Assembly: GCA_021397845.1 (NCBI GenBank)
Contig: CM038044.1
Location: 62,285,851-62,349,850, forward strand
Reading direction: 5' to 3'
Origin: Areca catechu
Taxonomy: Eukaryota > Streptophyta > Magnoliopsida > Arecales > Arecaceae
Length of the DNA: 64,000 bases
Within the stretch, counting starts at the first letter, position 1, and each line of letters starts with the position of its first letter. Shown here one piece after another: positions 44,427 to 55,762 of this stretch. The translations under genes were made by a program, and so were the position numbers. The notes beneath the pieces were generated by a model that saw only the letters and a program-made list of their open reading frames with translations, searched no databases and had not been told where the DNA came from.

Positions 44427-46314
44427 CAGGTTGAACCCATATCCCTATGGATCACCTGTGAATGAAGCCCCGAACCCAAACCCCTTTTATCATGTAAATA
44501 TTCTATCTTAAATTCTATCATTTTGGCTTAGTTAGGGTTAGCCCTTTTTACCAACTATAATTAGGATTTTGTTATTTAGCCTTTTGGGCTAAACCCTTAT
44601 TTTACTACATTGAGTCAAAATTCCAATTGAGTCAAACCCTATTTACCCAATTGGGATTTTAATGGTCCAGTTTGAATTATCCCTTTTTACCAACCTTAAT
44701 TAGGTTTTTAGTTGTAATCCTAACTAAGTATGGTTGGTTCAATTAGTTATTGAGTCCATGTAATTAGTTAAGTCATGTGATTAATTGAGTCTTGTAAATA
44801 CAAGAGGAAACTCAAGACAACATTCCATGTTCACCCAATTGAAGCCCCGTGTGATCCCATGTGCTAGCTCAAGACAAGACATGTGATTCCATGTGCTAGC
44901 CCAAGTCACTTGTCACGTGCAACCTCCTCTTGGCACCACCTTTTCAATGATTTGGACATCAACACATGTCATGTTTGGATATGTTATGATACATCATTTG
45001 GACAACACACTTGGCACTTCATCCAAGACAAGAACACTTACCATGTCACTCCATGTCTTACACCATTAGTCGGACAAATGAATTCCAAATTGGCACCCCT
45101 TCTTCTTAAGATGTGTAAGTGTGAAGGACTCTCCAAATTGGTGCCCCTCCACTCAAGTAATTCATGACAAAACAAGAGAAGTTGGCAAGCATTCTTCTTT
45201 GTCGCCAACTTCAAAGAGTTCCAAAATATTTGATCACCAAGTGAAGGAGGTTAAATGGTTCTCTACCATAGGAGTTTTGATCAAATAGGTTCCAAGCTGC
45301 TCAAGTTTCCAGAACTCAAGAGTCTCATCAAAACTCTTAAGTCTTCTTCTATCTAGACTGAAGAGTCCACTCACCTGCAAAAGCCCACATCATCCGGACT
45401 CCAGAGTCCAGTAATCAAAGCCAAGTGATGAGGCAATCTTGGCACTACATTAAGACACCTCATCTTATCTCATCTTGGCACCCAAATGAGATAAGAGGCC
45501 CATGAATTCATCCACCTTTGAGAGAGGTCCAGATTAGCCCAACAAGTAAGATTCCATGATTCCCAAATGCAGTATTCAAGGAGTTGTAGTCCAAGGAAAC
45601 ACAAGTCTAGTCTTTGCATCCCTTACACTACTAGTTGAGGGAATATAAATACCCATCAACCCCCCTTGTATTATTATTATTATTCTTGAATGAAGATGAT
45701 GTTATTCTATCCAATTGCTTTGCTGTGTGCATTATGGGGTGTGAGGCCCTTTCCTTTGTTCTACGGAGCATCGCGGGGTGTGAGGCCTTACCTATCCAAC
45801 CGAAAAGAAATCCTAGCCATCACTTCTAACCCTTCCCTTCCATTCTTTTTCTTTCCTTTGTTGCTTTCTAACTTGAGTTTTCTTTGTTGAGTGTTTGTAG
45901 GTGATCTGGAATCAAAATCAAGTATTCTTGCCTCGGAACTAGTATCGCACAGAAGATCGTAGCCCAAGATCGAGATCTTGAAACCCTGCCGTAGATTTTT
46001 GAGATTCCAGCCAAATCTGCATCAGAGAGACGATTCTACATTGGTAAAACTTAAAACCTATTTCCTTCTCTTTAATCTCTGAATAGTTGATAAGTTGACC
46101 CTAGTTTATGGTGGTTTCTTAGCCACCAAATGCTACTTTTCTAGTTATTTTGTAGGTTTACTTGCGGGTAGTTAACTAGAACTAGTTTACTTTACTGTAT
46201 CCTTTAAGTCTTCTCTTAAATCTGGAAAAAAAATATAAAAAAATTTAATCTCTATTTTCTCTGCTAATTAGATCTTAATATCAGTAATTTAGTTTTAATT
46301 ATTATCCCGCATCA
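44401..46314 (+). repeat. 3' LTR of the second RT-less derivative
   Basis: Begins TGGATACCAGGGCC directly after the purine tract GGGGAGAATTGGTA and ends CGCATCA; 1914 bp, partner of 40268-42167. Confidence 0.88.
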
Positions 46315-46329
46315 ACATTTTAAGATGCT

Positions 46330-47184
46330 TCCAGGGTCAGGCTCATGCTTCCAAGGGTTGATCCCTAGAGTGGGACTTCATCCCCCATCCAGCGGGAGTC
46401 CAAGTTCCCACCAAAGGCAAAAGGAGAGAAGACTGACAGAAATTCAAACCATGGAGGCTCTTGACTCCCCGTCGCCTGTCATACCTGTACAGCGCATGCG
46501 CTACCAAATGCCTGGCCCTGTAACATGCCACCACATCTACCCTCGTGCAATTGGGGAACATCAGTCCCCATGACGTGAGGCTTGGAATTTCTCTGAAAAA
46601 AAAATTCTACAAAAGCCACAGGTCCTATAACTCTTGGATGGACCCTTTCGAAATTGAAGCACCCCACCATGGCTCAGGGCTCGACGGCACCATGCCAGCC
46701 AATACAAAAGAGTGAGCAAAAAGGTCCACCAAAAAAGGAGGAAGAAGAAAAAAAAGGAGGATAGAAAGGGAGAGAAGAGGAAAAGGTAAGGGAGGTAAGA
46801 GGAGACGAAGTGAGATGAGTGGGGGGAAAAGTAAGCAAGCAACCAAAATGCTCAACGACTGCAAGACCGACCGGAGAACCTCCTCTCACCCTGCTCTCCA
46901 TTTTTTTCTTTCTTCTATACTAACATCTTTATCATGTCACCCCCTAAGACAAGGGAGTCCTCCAAGCTCTCCATTACGGGGGTTCTGTTTCTCCTTGATA
47001 ACCCACTAACTTGATCATCGAAGTATCCTCGATGGAATCTCCAGTATGGGTCTCCTCTTTTTTATAGGCTGATCGAATCGAAGAGCTGACCCCTGAAGAG
47101 GAGGAAGCGCACCCAGCGGGAGGAGGCACTCGACATAGCAATGATGCATCGGAGCTGCAGGCCACGACGATCTTGGTGACAACA
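46330..47184 (+). mobile_element. LTR of the GC-rich-LTR gypsy element, truncated right copy
   Basis: Matches 32120-32937 in the same orientation but lacks the outer 55-bp repeats. It ends GGTGACAACA at 47184, where Sirevirus RT text begins. It is probably the 3' LTR of the element whose 5' LTR is at 31890-32937, with the inside replaced by later insertions and deletions. Confidence 0.6.
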
Positions 47185-47351
47185 ATGGAAATTATACTTT
47201 TTCAAATAGATGTGAAAAGTGCTTTTTTAAATGACTATATTGAAGAAGTTTTTGTAGACAACCTCCTAGATTTGTAAATCACACTTTTCCAAACCATGTT
47301 TTCAAAATAAACAAAGTATTATATGATTTGAAATCAGCACCTAGAGCATGG
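47185..47351 (+). pseudogene. Sirevirus reverse transcriptase fragment, left part
   Basis: Reads EIILFQIDVKSAFLNDYIEE, the RT first-aspartate motif, then a decayed stretch ending APRAW. It is cut at 47351 by a solo LTR and resumes at 49023 (YEGLSKFLLENDF). Confidence 0.8.
47347..47351. other. Target-site duplication CATGG (left of solo LTR)
   Basis: CATGG before 47352 pairs with CATAG at 49023-49027 (one mismatch). Removing the LTR and one copy restores continuous RT homology, which supports the pairing. Confidence 0.7.
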
Positions 47352-49022
47352 TGATACAGGATGAAGATGATGCGGAACTATACTAATAATGAGATGGATA
47401 TGCAAATGATTTCTTTTTGGTGTTTTAGGTTTTAAGTGATTTTCTGATTCCCGAAGTTGAGCAGAAACTAGATCAGGGATTCTATAATAACAAGATACTT
47501 CTAGCATGCAAGTTTAGTCCCTAAATAATGATGAAGAGATGACCCCGAGATTGAGAAACCTCGTAGGACTTAGCTCTAAATCAATACCTACTTAAGAGAC
47601 CAGGGAATGCAAACCTTAAAATTTCTAATGCGCTCGATGCCGAGTTCTCTCATACTCGCGGATGCGGCCTGGAAGATCAAGCCTTCAACCCTGTGGATTC
47701 ATCGGCTTTCTGTCCGATGGTCCGAAGGTAAGGGAGACTGAATCCTTTGTCCATGGCACCTGGAGGACCTGCGAGCAACTAAGAGAAGGGTTAGAAAATA
47801 GTAAGTAGGGGTATGAGAAAATGAAAAGGGAGGAGAAAAGGAATCGAAGATGGTAGTCGAAGAGGGTTCTTCTTGTTGGGCATCTAGGTAGATCTTCCAG
47901 GTGGCATCCTAGCTTGAAGATGGACTGGTGGCTTGCAAAGGAGGAAGGTAACTTAGGGCCTCTCACCTCTCGATGTCTCGAAGGATAAAGGCACTCTCTC
48001 ACAGAGTTCCTAGTCTAAGAAGACAAGGGCTAATGGAAGAAAACTTGAACTCTTTTTTTCATTTCATCAAAAATTGTTATTACAAGAGGGTTAGGGCTCC
48101 TTTTATAAACACCTAAGTCTCATTTGAATTCAAATGAGAGGAGTTACAAAATATTCAACAAGGGGTGCCCAAAAATCTGCATCTAATCCCTTGGAATTCG
48201 AAATCCAAGATACTAGGCCGACCATGCTTTGGTGGAGGAGCTTGATTTGGGGAATGTTGTCTTCATGATTCAAGGTGGCGCCCTTTGGACTTTGATTTTC
48301 TTCCATGGCCGAACAAGACTCTTTAAAAAGAAGGCGTGATGTGGGGGCCTTGAAGCAAGGAACATGTCTTCATAAATCAAGGGATGCTTTATTTCCTTGA
48401 GGACCTTCCTTGGCCATCCAAGACTCTTTGGGAAGAAGGCATGATGTGGGGGACTTGAAGCAAGGAACATGTCTTCTCAAATCAAGGGATGCTTCATTGC
48501 CTTGAAGACCTTCCTTGGCCTACCAAGCTACTTTGGAAAAGAGCTTGATGTGGGGAGTGGGATGGGGAATTTGTTGGCTTGGAGCATGGGCATCCAACAA
48601 GCATTGACTTTGAATCCCTCCATTCTCTCTTGGCCGCCCAAGTGTCTTGGTAAGGTGGCACCCCCTTGTGCCATTTGGCACTGATGAAGTGGTGCTCCAG
48701 TCATTGACATGGTGATCCAACTTGGCATGGGGAAGACGGCTTGATCCATTAACTAGGCTTGACTCAAATGTCCACTCCAGCTTGAGCTCAATCATCAAGT
48801 AGACTTAGGCTTGGACCAATACAGCTAAACACAGGACCCATTGACCTAGCTTAACCAAATTGGCCAAGGTATAAGGCTAAAACAAAAATTGGAACTAAGT
48901 ACATGATTCAAAATTAAAATGTTCAGGCTTGAAGCCTTATTATAGGACCCAATCAATTGAAACCCTAATCAGAGATCCATAGAGCATTGAGGAGCCTCTA
49001 TCTGATCCTAGTGCCCACACCA
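47352..49022 (-). mobile_element. Solo LTR of a chromovirus
   Basis: Plus-strand text begins TGATACAGGATG and ends GTGCCCACACCA, the reverse of the TGGTGCGGGCACC start shared by chromovirus LTRs here. There is no internal region or partner LTR, and the element sits inside Sirevirus RT with a near-perfect 5-bp duplication. It therefore most likely arose by recombination between two LTRs. 1671 bp. Confidence 0.8.
48331..48541. repeat. 105-bp tandem repeat inside the solo LTR
   Basis: Units at 48331-48435 and 48436-48541 share GATGTGGGGG, CTTGAAGCAAGGAACATGTC, ATCAAGGGATGCTT and GACCTTCCTTGGCC. A partial third unit follows. Confidence 0.82.
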
Positions 49023-50074
49023 CATAGTATGAGGGGTTGAGTAAATTTCTTTTAGAAAATGATTTCAAAAGAAGTAAAGTAGATATAACTTTATTTAACA
49101 AAAGAAAATATGATGAATTGTTAGTTATACAAATATATGTTGATGATATAATTTTTGGTGCAACTAATGAAACTTTTTATCAAGATTTTGCCAAGCTAAT
49201 ATAGGGAGAATTTGAAATCAGCATGATGGGTGAACTCACTTTCTTCTTTGGACTTCAAATCAAATAAACAAAGGAAGGGATATTCATCAACCAAACAAAG
49301 TACATCAAAGAACTATTAAAAAAATTTGGGATTGAATCTGTAAAAGAAATTGGCACACCCATTAGCCTAACTTGCAAACTTGACAAAGATGAGGAAGGTT
49401 ACAAAGTTGATCAAAAACTATATCAAGGTATGTCGGATCTCTACTTTATCTAACTATAAGTAGACCTGATATACTATTTAGTGTTTGTATATGTGCAAGA
49501 TTTCAATCTAATCCTAAAGAATCACATATATTTGATGTTAAAAGAATTATAAGATATTTTAAAGGTACATCTAACTCAGGTTTATGGTATTTTAAATATT
49601 AATCTTTAAATTTAATTGGTTATTCTGATGCTGATTATGGTGGATGTAGAATTGATAAAAAGAGCACTAGTGACACATGTCAATTTCTAGGGTTGAACTT
49701 AATCTCACGGAATAGCAAGAAGCAAAACTCCATGGCACTACTATTGAAGTAAAGTATGTGGCTGCAAGGAGTTGTTGTGCTCAAGTGTTATGGATTAAGC
49801 AATAACTAGAAGATTATAGTAATACAAATCTAAAATTCCAATCAAATGTGATAATACAAGTGCTATTAACTTAACAAAGAATCCTTTTCAGCATTCAAGA
49901 ACTAAACATATTGAAATTAGACATCATTTTATTAGAGATCATGTTCAAAATGGTGACATTGAACTTGAATTCATTTGTACTGAAAAATAATTAGCTGACA
50001 TCTTTACCAAACCACTTAATGAGGATAGATTTAAAATGATTAGAGGAGAATTAGGACTTTGTGACCCTTTTTAG
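49023..50074 (+). pseudogene. Sirevirus RT end and RNase H (broken)
   Basis: Reads LSKFLLENDF, YVDDIIFGATNE (49136-49171) with the RT catalytic aspartates, EFEISMMGELTFFFGLQIK and INQTKYIKELLKKFG. RNase H follows (SDADYGG, KKSTSDTCQFLG, CDNTSAINLTKNPFQHSRTK-like text, IEIRHHFIRDHVQNGDIELE), ending GELGLCDPF before TAG. MSMMGEL and the RNase H ending are typical of Sireviruses. At least six stops or frameshifts occur. Confidence 0.88.
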
Positions 50075-50411
50075 AATTTTGACATAATTTTTTCAAAATT
50101 AAGAAAAAATTATCTAGAAAACCCCCAACATTTATCCAAGCTAGATACATACCTATTTAGTGTTTTTCTAAGAATATGAGCTGTTTCCCTGAATTTTTGA
50201 GCAATTTCCCTTAGTTTTTGCTCGAGCCGACTTGAGCAAGAAAACCCTATGGCCAAGCCGACTCGAACAGTAGGCCATCATAAGACCCATTTGCCCTAAA
50301 ATTTCATTTCACTTTCCCATTCACTGTTGAAACAGAACCCTAGGGGACCACTTTCCATTCTAAGCTTAGGGACCACTCAACCCTTCCATTTTTTCCTTAG
50401 ATCTTGATCCA
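50075..50411 (+). other. Spacer between Sirevirus pol and env-like ORF
   Basis: No ORF. It contains CTCGAGCCGACTTGAGC and CCGACTCGAAC (50220-50270), related to motifs in the LTRs of this element. Confidence 0.5.
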
Positions 50412-52004
50412 ATGGCACCTAAAAGAGAAGTAGCCAAGAAATCCAAGTGGGTGGCACCCAACACTACACAAGCCGAGAGAAGATCAAAAAGTAGGGAGGA
50501 AGAGCCATCTCATGAGGATTCCCAAGAACATCAATCTCCACAGAGGCAAGTCATTTTAATGGGTAATTGTCTAGTCACTTCAAAAAAAAAATTAGATTTT
50601 ACTTTTCTTGAAAATCAAGGGTTTAGGATTGGAGATTGGATTGAGACACAGAGTTGGAAATATTTTTGTTCACTTGACATTCCCACTTACCCTACTCTAG
50701 TAAGACTTTCTTTGAGCATTTTACACTTAGAGAACATCAGATACTATCCATAGTAAAGGGAGTAACCATGTCAGTTGATGAAACTAGACTTAGTAGGGTT
50801 TTACAGTTACCTAAAGTTGGAAAGTGTTATTTAAATATCAAGGATAAGCAAAGGACTTTGAGGACTGTGCTTGAAAGAAGTAATGTTGATGGAATTACAA
50901 ATGTACAAGCTAATATTCTTTCTTTGGAAATGAGGCTGTTACATAACATTATCAGCAGAGTCTTTTTACCAAGAACCGAAAGATTTAATTGGGTCAGTGA
51001 GAGAGATTTAATGTTTATGAGGTACCTGATTAAGGGGGAGGCCCTCAATCTACCTTTGATTATGATGACCTAGATCAGAGATGCAGCCAGGAGGGCCAAG
51101 GCATGTCTGCCCTATGGCATGGCTTTTACACTTCTATTTTAGGATTATGATATAGACCTGACTAGTGAGGATAGCAGACCTCTACTTCATACTGATAGGT
51201 ACTCGGAGAAATCCCTACATAGGATGGGATACCATCTAGTAGAGGGAGTCTGGATGAGGAATATTTCTGGTCAGAGGGTAGCACATTCAAATGATTTTGA
51301 TGAGGACATTCTAGCTAGTGCAGATGTTACCGCGAGGACTGTTGATGAGGATGAGGCTAGACCTTCAGAGCCAGCTCCCATTATACCACCTCAGATAGTT
51401 CCATCTGAGCCTAGCATTAGAGGACATCATGATGCTGAGTAGATATAGACACTCTGGGCTGATATTTTGACTTTGAAATCTGACTTACACTATGTTTGAG
51501 TTGAGGTTCATGCAAGGATTGATCTACTATAAATAGAGATGTGAGATGGATTTAGTCAGATTCTGGTAGCTATTCATCAGACTACTTCGGCTGGACCATC
51601 CAGATCATCTCCACCTCCACCAGATCATGATGGACTTTCATTACCAGGCAGATGAGCATGGTATGGAGACTCCAGTAGTACTTGAGCCTGAGTAGCCTGA
51701 GTAGAGCTTTCATGATACCCCAGCTACTTAGATACTCACAGGGACCAGCACATTAGCTCTATCAGATGCCTTCATAGATCAGCAGACTACTATTCTTTTA
51801 GAGCCTCCAATAGTACATGAGCCAGAGCCTACTCCACCTCCTCCAGCACCCACTAGAGACACTCCAAGGCAGTACCATAGGACTAGAGTTTCTAGAGTCG
51901 AACTCTCACTTAGGACTAGGAACTTGACACATCAGACTCCTAGATCCATCGCACATAGGGTTGTGGCTAACATTGTACTGGACCTTCTATTTGATGAGGA
52001 CTAG
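50412..52004 (+). pseudogene. Env-like third ORF of the split Sirevirus
   Basis: After pol and before the polypurine tract lies a broken ORF of about 530 codons, starting MAPKREVAKKSKWVAPN. Its middle (50768-51073; VDGITNVQANILSLEMRLLH, SERDLMFMRYLIKGEALNLP) matches the minus-strand ORF at 56390-57736. Later it reads SEKSLHRMGYHLVEGVWMR, then a long Pro/Ser/Thr-rich part, and ends LLFDED. The position is that of the env-like gene known from Sireviruses such as SIRE1. Related plant sequences are often labelled 'putative plant transposon protein'. I see no clear signal peptide or membrane span. The function is unknown. Frame changes fall near 50753 and after 51442, with many stops. Confidence 0.75.
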
Positions 52005-52280
52005 CCTCACATATGTCTTTTGATTGTGTCTCATGTAACTGTTTCAATGTATTACATGTATTGAATTGAGATTCTTAATGAAATTTCACTTTTTTGGCAA
52101 TTACAATTCTTTACTCTCTTTTATTCTCTTAATGTGTTGAACTCTATAATAAGGGAGAGAAATATGTAATGCAAAGTTTATAATTTTTGTTGATGACAAA
52201 AAGTAGTAGAAATCTATAAAGCATGCAAAATAATCATCTAATATGATAAAATTATGTAATGCACAAAGCTAATGCACAAA
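52005..52280 (+). other. 3' region after the env-like ORF
   Basis: AT-rich, no gene seen. It leads into the repeat array at 52281. Confidence 0.4.
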
Positions 52281-52635
52281 GCTCTGATATTTGGAAAATA
52301 TGGATTAGAATGAAAAACTTCATGAACAATTATATGTGCAATGTGTGTATATTTCTTTAAATTACAATGAGCCTTGATATTTCATTTTAAAAGCTATGAT
52401 ACTTTTGTTAAAGCTTTGATAGCTCTGATACTTTTGTTAAAGCTCTGATACTTCAGTAAAATTGAAAAAGCTCTGATACTTAAGTTAAAATGTAAAATGA
52501 ACTCTCATATAATGCTCTGATACTTCAGTCTATTTTTAAATTGAATGCTTGATAGCTCTGATACATAACTTAGCTCTGATACTTAACTTATACAGCTTTA
52601 ATACTTAAGTTGCAAAGCTCTGATATTACAATAAA
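52281..52635 (+). repeat. Array of GCTCTGATAC repeats (match to primer tRNA 3' end)
   Basis: GCTCTGATAC occurs six times exactly (52422, 52442, 52470, 52514, 52555, 52573), usually as AGCTCTGATACTT. At least five variants lie between 52281 and 52635. The 10-mer equals the 3'-terminal region of plant initiator-Met tRNA before CCA, and is the exact reverse complement of part of this element's own primer site at 31793-31804. The array lies about 180 bp before the polypurine tract. Confidence 0.8.
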
Positions 52636-52809
52636 ACTCTGATACAACCGTTATATACTAGATCATAATTTGAACAAACAATTTGAATTGCTCGATATAC
52701 AGTATAGCATTTTAAACTTATTTACTCTGTTACAGTTGTCATTTACTTTAATACAACTAAAATATAAAGGTACTTGTTATATTTCTATGCCTAGTATTTT
52801 ATCATCATC

Positions 52810-52823
52810 AAAAAGGGAGAGAT
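52810..52823 (+). other. Polypurine tract of the split Sirevirus
   Basis: AAAAAGGGAGAGAT directly before LTR start TGTTGATCC at 52824. Confidence 0.85.
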
Positions 52824-53512
52824 TGTTGATCCTTGGAATGATTTTGATGATAACAAAATATTGGAGCATGCATTTGATACTAATACTCTTCATATATTTA
52901 AGAAGTTTTTGTAGGATGTTTCAAATGGACAATCATTCATCCTACAATTCTGAGATCATTGTAGTGTATCAATGTACTCATAAAATGAGTTTCAAGTATT
53001 TAAGAGCCCTAGGTAAATTTGTTTGTATATTCATGTAAAAAGGGCCAAATTAATGTAATTTTAAGTGTAAAGATCTTAAAAGTTGTTTAGAAGTTGTTTC
53101 GAAGAAGTTTAAAGATATTTGGAAGAAGTTTGAGTTGTTTGGAAGCTTTTGAAGAAGTTTCACTTAAGCTGACTCAATCAAATAGAGCTGATACATTTCC
53201 TTGGCACGGCACAAAAGTTTCATGATACAGTCATCCGAGCCGACTCAAGGAAGATTCTTGCCAACTCCTTCAGAGTGACTAAAATTGTGCTCTAAGAACT
53301 CAGTCATCCGAGCTGGCTCAATTGAAATGAGTTGACTCTGACAGACTTCAGTTTTTACTTGACAAATAATTTGAGCCGACTAAATCATCCAAGCCGACTC
53401 TAATTTCTGGTTTTCAACAGTAATGGCTAGTTCCAGAATTCAAATTTCTTGGTTCTAAAAGTCTCACAATGGCTAGTTTTCAACTCCCAATACATTCTAA
53501 CAATCATATTTG
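52824..53512 (+). mobile_element. 3' LTR of the split Sirevirus, truncated
   Basis: Matches 14908 to about 15570 and then stops. It holds GAGCCGACTC-like repeats (53165-53400). The second half of the LTR is missing, so no target-site duplication can be checked. Confidence 0.83.
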
Positions 53513-54284
53513 AAAGTTTAAAAGGCACATCAGGTAGACAAACTATATTTTAAAACTATTTTAAAGTATAGCATGATGGAAGACTTGGTAGATCGATCAA
53601 GTCGATTTACCAATCTGCTTACAACAGGATCTGACATAATAAAAGTGAATGAAGAGATATCAAGATCAAAGAAAAGGAAAGGGTACGTTACCTTTAACTT
53701 TTAGATGCAGGTGATGAAGAGCCGCTGAGCCACACAAATGTCTGGTCTCTACGAGTAGTTCACACTAGGGCTCGATCCCAATCAAATCCCTTAGAGTGCC
53801 TAGCTCCTCAGGATCCTTGAGGCTGATCTTTTCCTTCATTGGACCTGCAAGACTTTCTTGAAGCCACCAAAAAATCTGGTTGGGGAACAATGAAAAGTAG
53901 AAGTGGAACCCTTTCCAACTAACTCTTTCTTCCCAAACCCTAGCTTGATTGCTAGGAAGGCTCACACCCAAAACCCAAATCCTATTAAACCCCATTCTAA
54001 GGATACCATCCCTCCCACTTAGAAAAGCCCAGCAAAAGTCAACCTCAATTAACTCTGCTGCCCCTACAAAGACACCTATTTATAGTAGCAGCAAAGAGGG
54101 AAAAGATATGGAAGGAGGAGTGATTACGGGAGAGGGTTAAGTGTTGAACCAAATTAGCTCTAGGTTTATATGGGAGAAAATCTGCATTCCAAAAAATGTG
54201 TTCCATAAAAAACCTTGGAGCCAATTTTAGCTAAGATTTGAAATTTATATTCAAATTTCAAATTTGAATCTTTTAAAGAAAAGT
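53513..54284. other. Unassigned stretch, possible LTR remnant
   Basis: No domain or clear repeat. CACCTATTTATAGTAG near 54070 would be a TATA box on the minus strand, as in the minus-strand LTRs of this window, so it may be a decayed LTR. Nothing else supports this. Confidence 0.3.
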
Positions 54285-54561
54285 TGTTGCCCAGATATGG
54301 TGCCCAAGAGGGGGGGTGAATTGGGTATTTAAAAAATTAAAGCAATATATGTGCTATCAAGTTTTAAGGTGAAAAGTGATAGTGCTCAAATAATTGTGCA
54401 ACGGAAGCAATGAAATAAATCAACAATTAAAGAGCAAAAGAAGAGCAATGCAAACACACAAGAAGTATAGTGGTTCGGTGCACCTAGCACCTACATCCAC
54501 TCCCCAAGCTCCACTTGGGAATTTCCACTATAATCTTTAGATTACAGCCGACTTGTTTTAC

Positions 54562-54729
54562 CAGGCTCACAAGTCAAAACCTTACACACTTGTTTTGGCT
54601 TCGAGCTTACAAGCAATCCTAGTTGGTTTTATCAATTGGCTCACCAACAAACCTCACTCACTTGTTTTGGCTTCGGGCTTACAAGCAACCCTAGTTGGTT
54701 TTATCAATTGGCTCACCAACAAACCTCAC
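54562..54729. repeat. Tandem repeat of about 86 bp in LTR
   Basis: Two units share CTTGTTTTGGCTTCG, GCTTACAAGCAA, CCTAGTTGGTTTTATCAATT and GGCTCACCAACAAACCTCAC. Confidence 0.75.
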
Positions 54730-55159
54730 ACTAGTTTCAAATTCCCTTGAAACTAGCCTACCATAAATAGAATATGAATACAATTAATAAAACTAGACAA
54801 ACTCCTTTTGAGCAATAAGAAATTCGTTGAAGCTCTTGATGGAGACTCTTCAAGCCTTTTCCCTTGGAATCTTTGGACCTCACTAAATGCCAAATCCTTG
54901 AAAGTTGGATTCCTCAAAGATGGAAAGCTTTTGGCAAAGAAATCTCTTGGTTTTCTCACTCTTTTGGCTTGGAATTGATTGAAGGCTTTGTACTTTGACT
55001 CTAAACTTTTTCACTTTGTCTCCTTGTCTTTTTTGAAGTTTGGTGGAGGTTAAATACCTCATTCATGCTGAAACAACTCCACAAGACCGTTAGAATCAAA
55101 AATATGGCCGTTTATGGCCGTTAGAAATCAAATCAAAAGTTCAGAAAAACTAGCCGTTA

Positions 55160-55460
55160 TGCCATGAGTCGACCTCATGAGTCGACCTCTGGATCAAGTG
55201 TCGACCTCATGAGTCGACCTCCAGTTTGTTTTAGGCAAAAATCCAGAAAACCATAGTTCTGCCCATTTTGAATTCTCAGGCTCTGAGTCGACCTCTGGTG
55301 TCGACCTCTGGACAGGTGTTGACCTCTGGTGGTCGACCTCTGGAGCGTGCCACTGAGATTTTGCTGTGCCGGCCATGCTGAACTTTTCTTCTCTTCATGA
55401 GTCGACCTCTGGTGGTCGACCTTTGACAAGGTGTCAACCTCTGGTGGTCGACCTCTGATC
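55160..55460. repeat. Cluster of GTCGACCTCTGG motifs in LTR
   Basis: About ten GTCGAC palindromes, mostly as GAGTCGACCTC or GGTCGACCTCTGG, occur in 300 bp. The position in the LTR is comparable to the cluster at 4280-4665. Confidence 0.8.
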
Positions 55461-55748
55461 TGAAATTTTCTGAAACTCTTAGAGATGTGCGTGCCATGCT
55501 TGAGTTTCTCTAAGCCTTTGTTTCTTTTGATAATAATTTCTTAACAGGAAGGTCCAATATGAGAAATTTGATCTTGTCCAAGGTAGAAGAGCTCTTTTCC
55601 AAATCAGGCAAACTTAGTTTCATCATTGTACTCTTGATACTCTTTTTGAATAACCTAAGTCCTGAAACTTTATCTTGAGATGAAACATTAGTCCAAACAT
55701 ATACTCAACCTTTTGTTAATCATCAAAACTAAGGAGCCAAAGTCAACA

Positions 55749-55762
55749 ATCTCCCCCTTTTT
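55749..55762 (-). other. Polypurine tract of the third Sirevirus
   Basis: ATCTCCCCCTTTTT on the plus strand gives AAAAAGGGGGAGAT in element orientation, immediately before the 3' LTR. Confidence 0.88.

Larger units (their letters stand above)
40268..46314 (+). mobile_element. RT-less chromovirus derivative, second family
   Basis: LTRs at 40268-42167 and 44401-46314 flank only 2233 bp. That interval holds a primer site, a leader, a short gag start, an unrecognised spacer, an integrase scrap and the integrase tail with chromodomain. There is no protease, RT or RNase H. The gag-spacer to integrase junction (FASYFWKTLWHL) is the same as in the elements at 18831-25578 and 57737-64000, although the LTRs differ. 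No matching 5-bp duplication was found, and its left flank (copia RNase H) does not continue on the right, so the locus has been rearranged. Confidence 0.85.
54285..55748 (-). mobile_element. 3' LTR of a third Sirevirus (minus strand)
   Basis: Plus-strand text begins TGTTGCCC and ends AGTCAACA; 1464 bp. It shares GTGAATTGGG and TAGTGGTTCGGTGCA with the LTR at 3449-4935. The part at 55160-55460 is rich in GTCGACCTCTGG. The polypurine tract lies just outside at 55749-55762. Confidence 0.82.

Noticed and set aside
52422..52582. tRNA genes, suggested by GCTCTGATAC
   Set aside because: Only the 3'-terminal decamer is present. There is no cloverleaf, A box or B box.
53765..54140. Possible host exon in the unassigned stretch
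   Set aside because: Short frames on both strands, no domain, and a TATA-like word suggests a decayed LTR instead.
54553..54750. 65-codon repetitive protein
   Set aside because: The repeat is an 86-bp DNA tandem duplication in an LTR; the frame is incidental.
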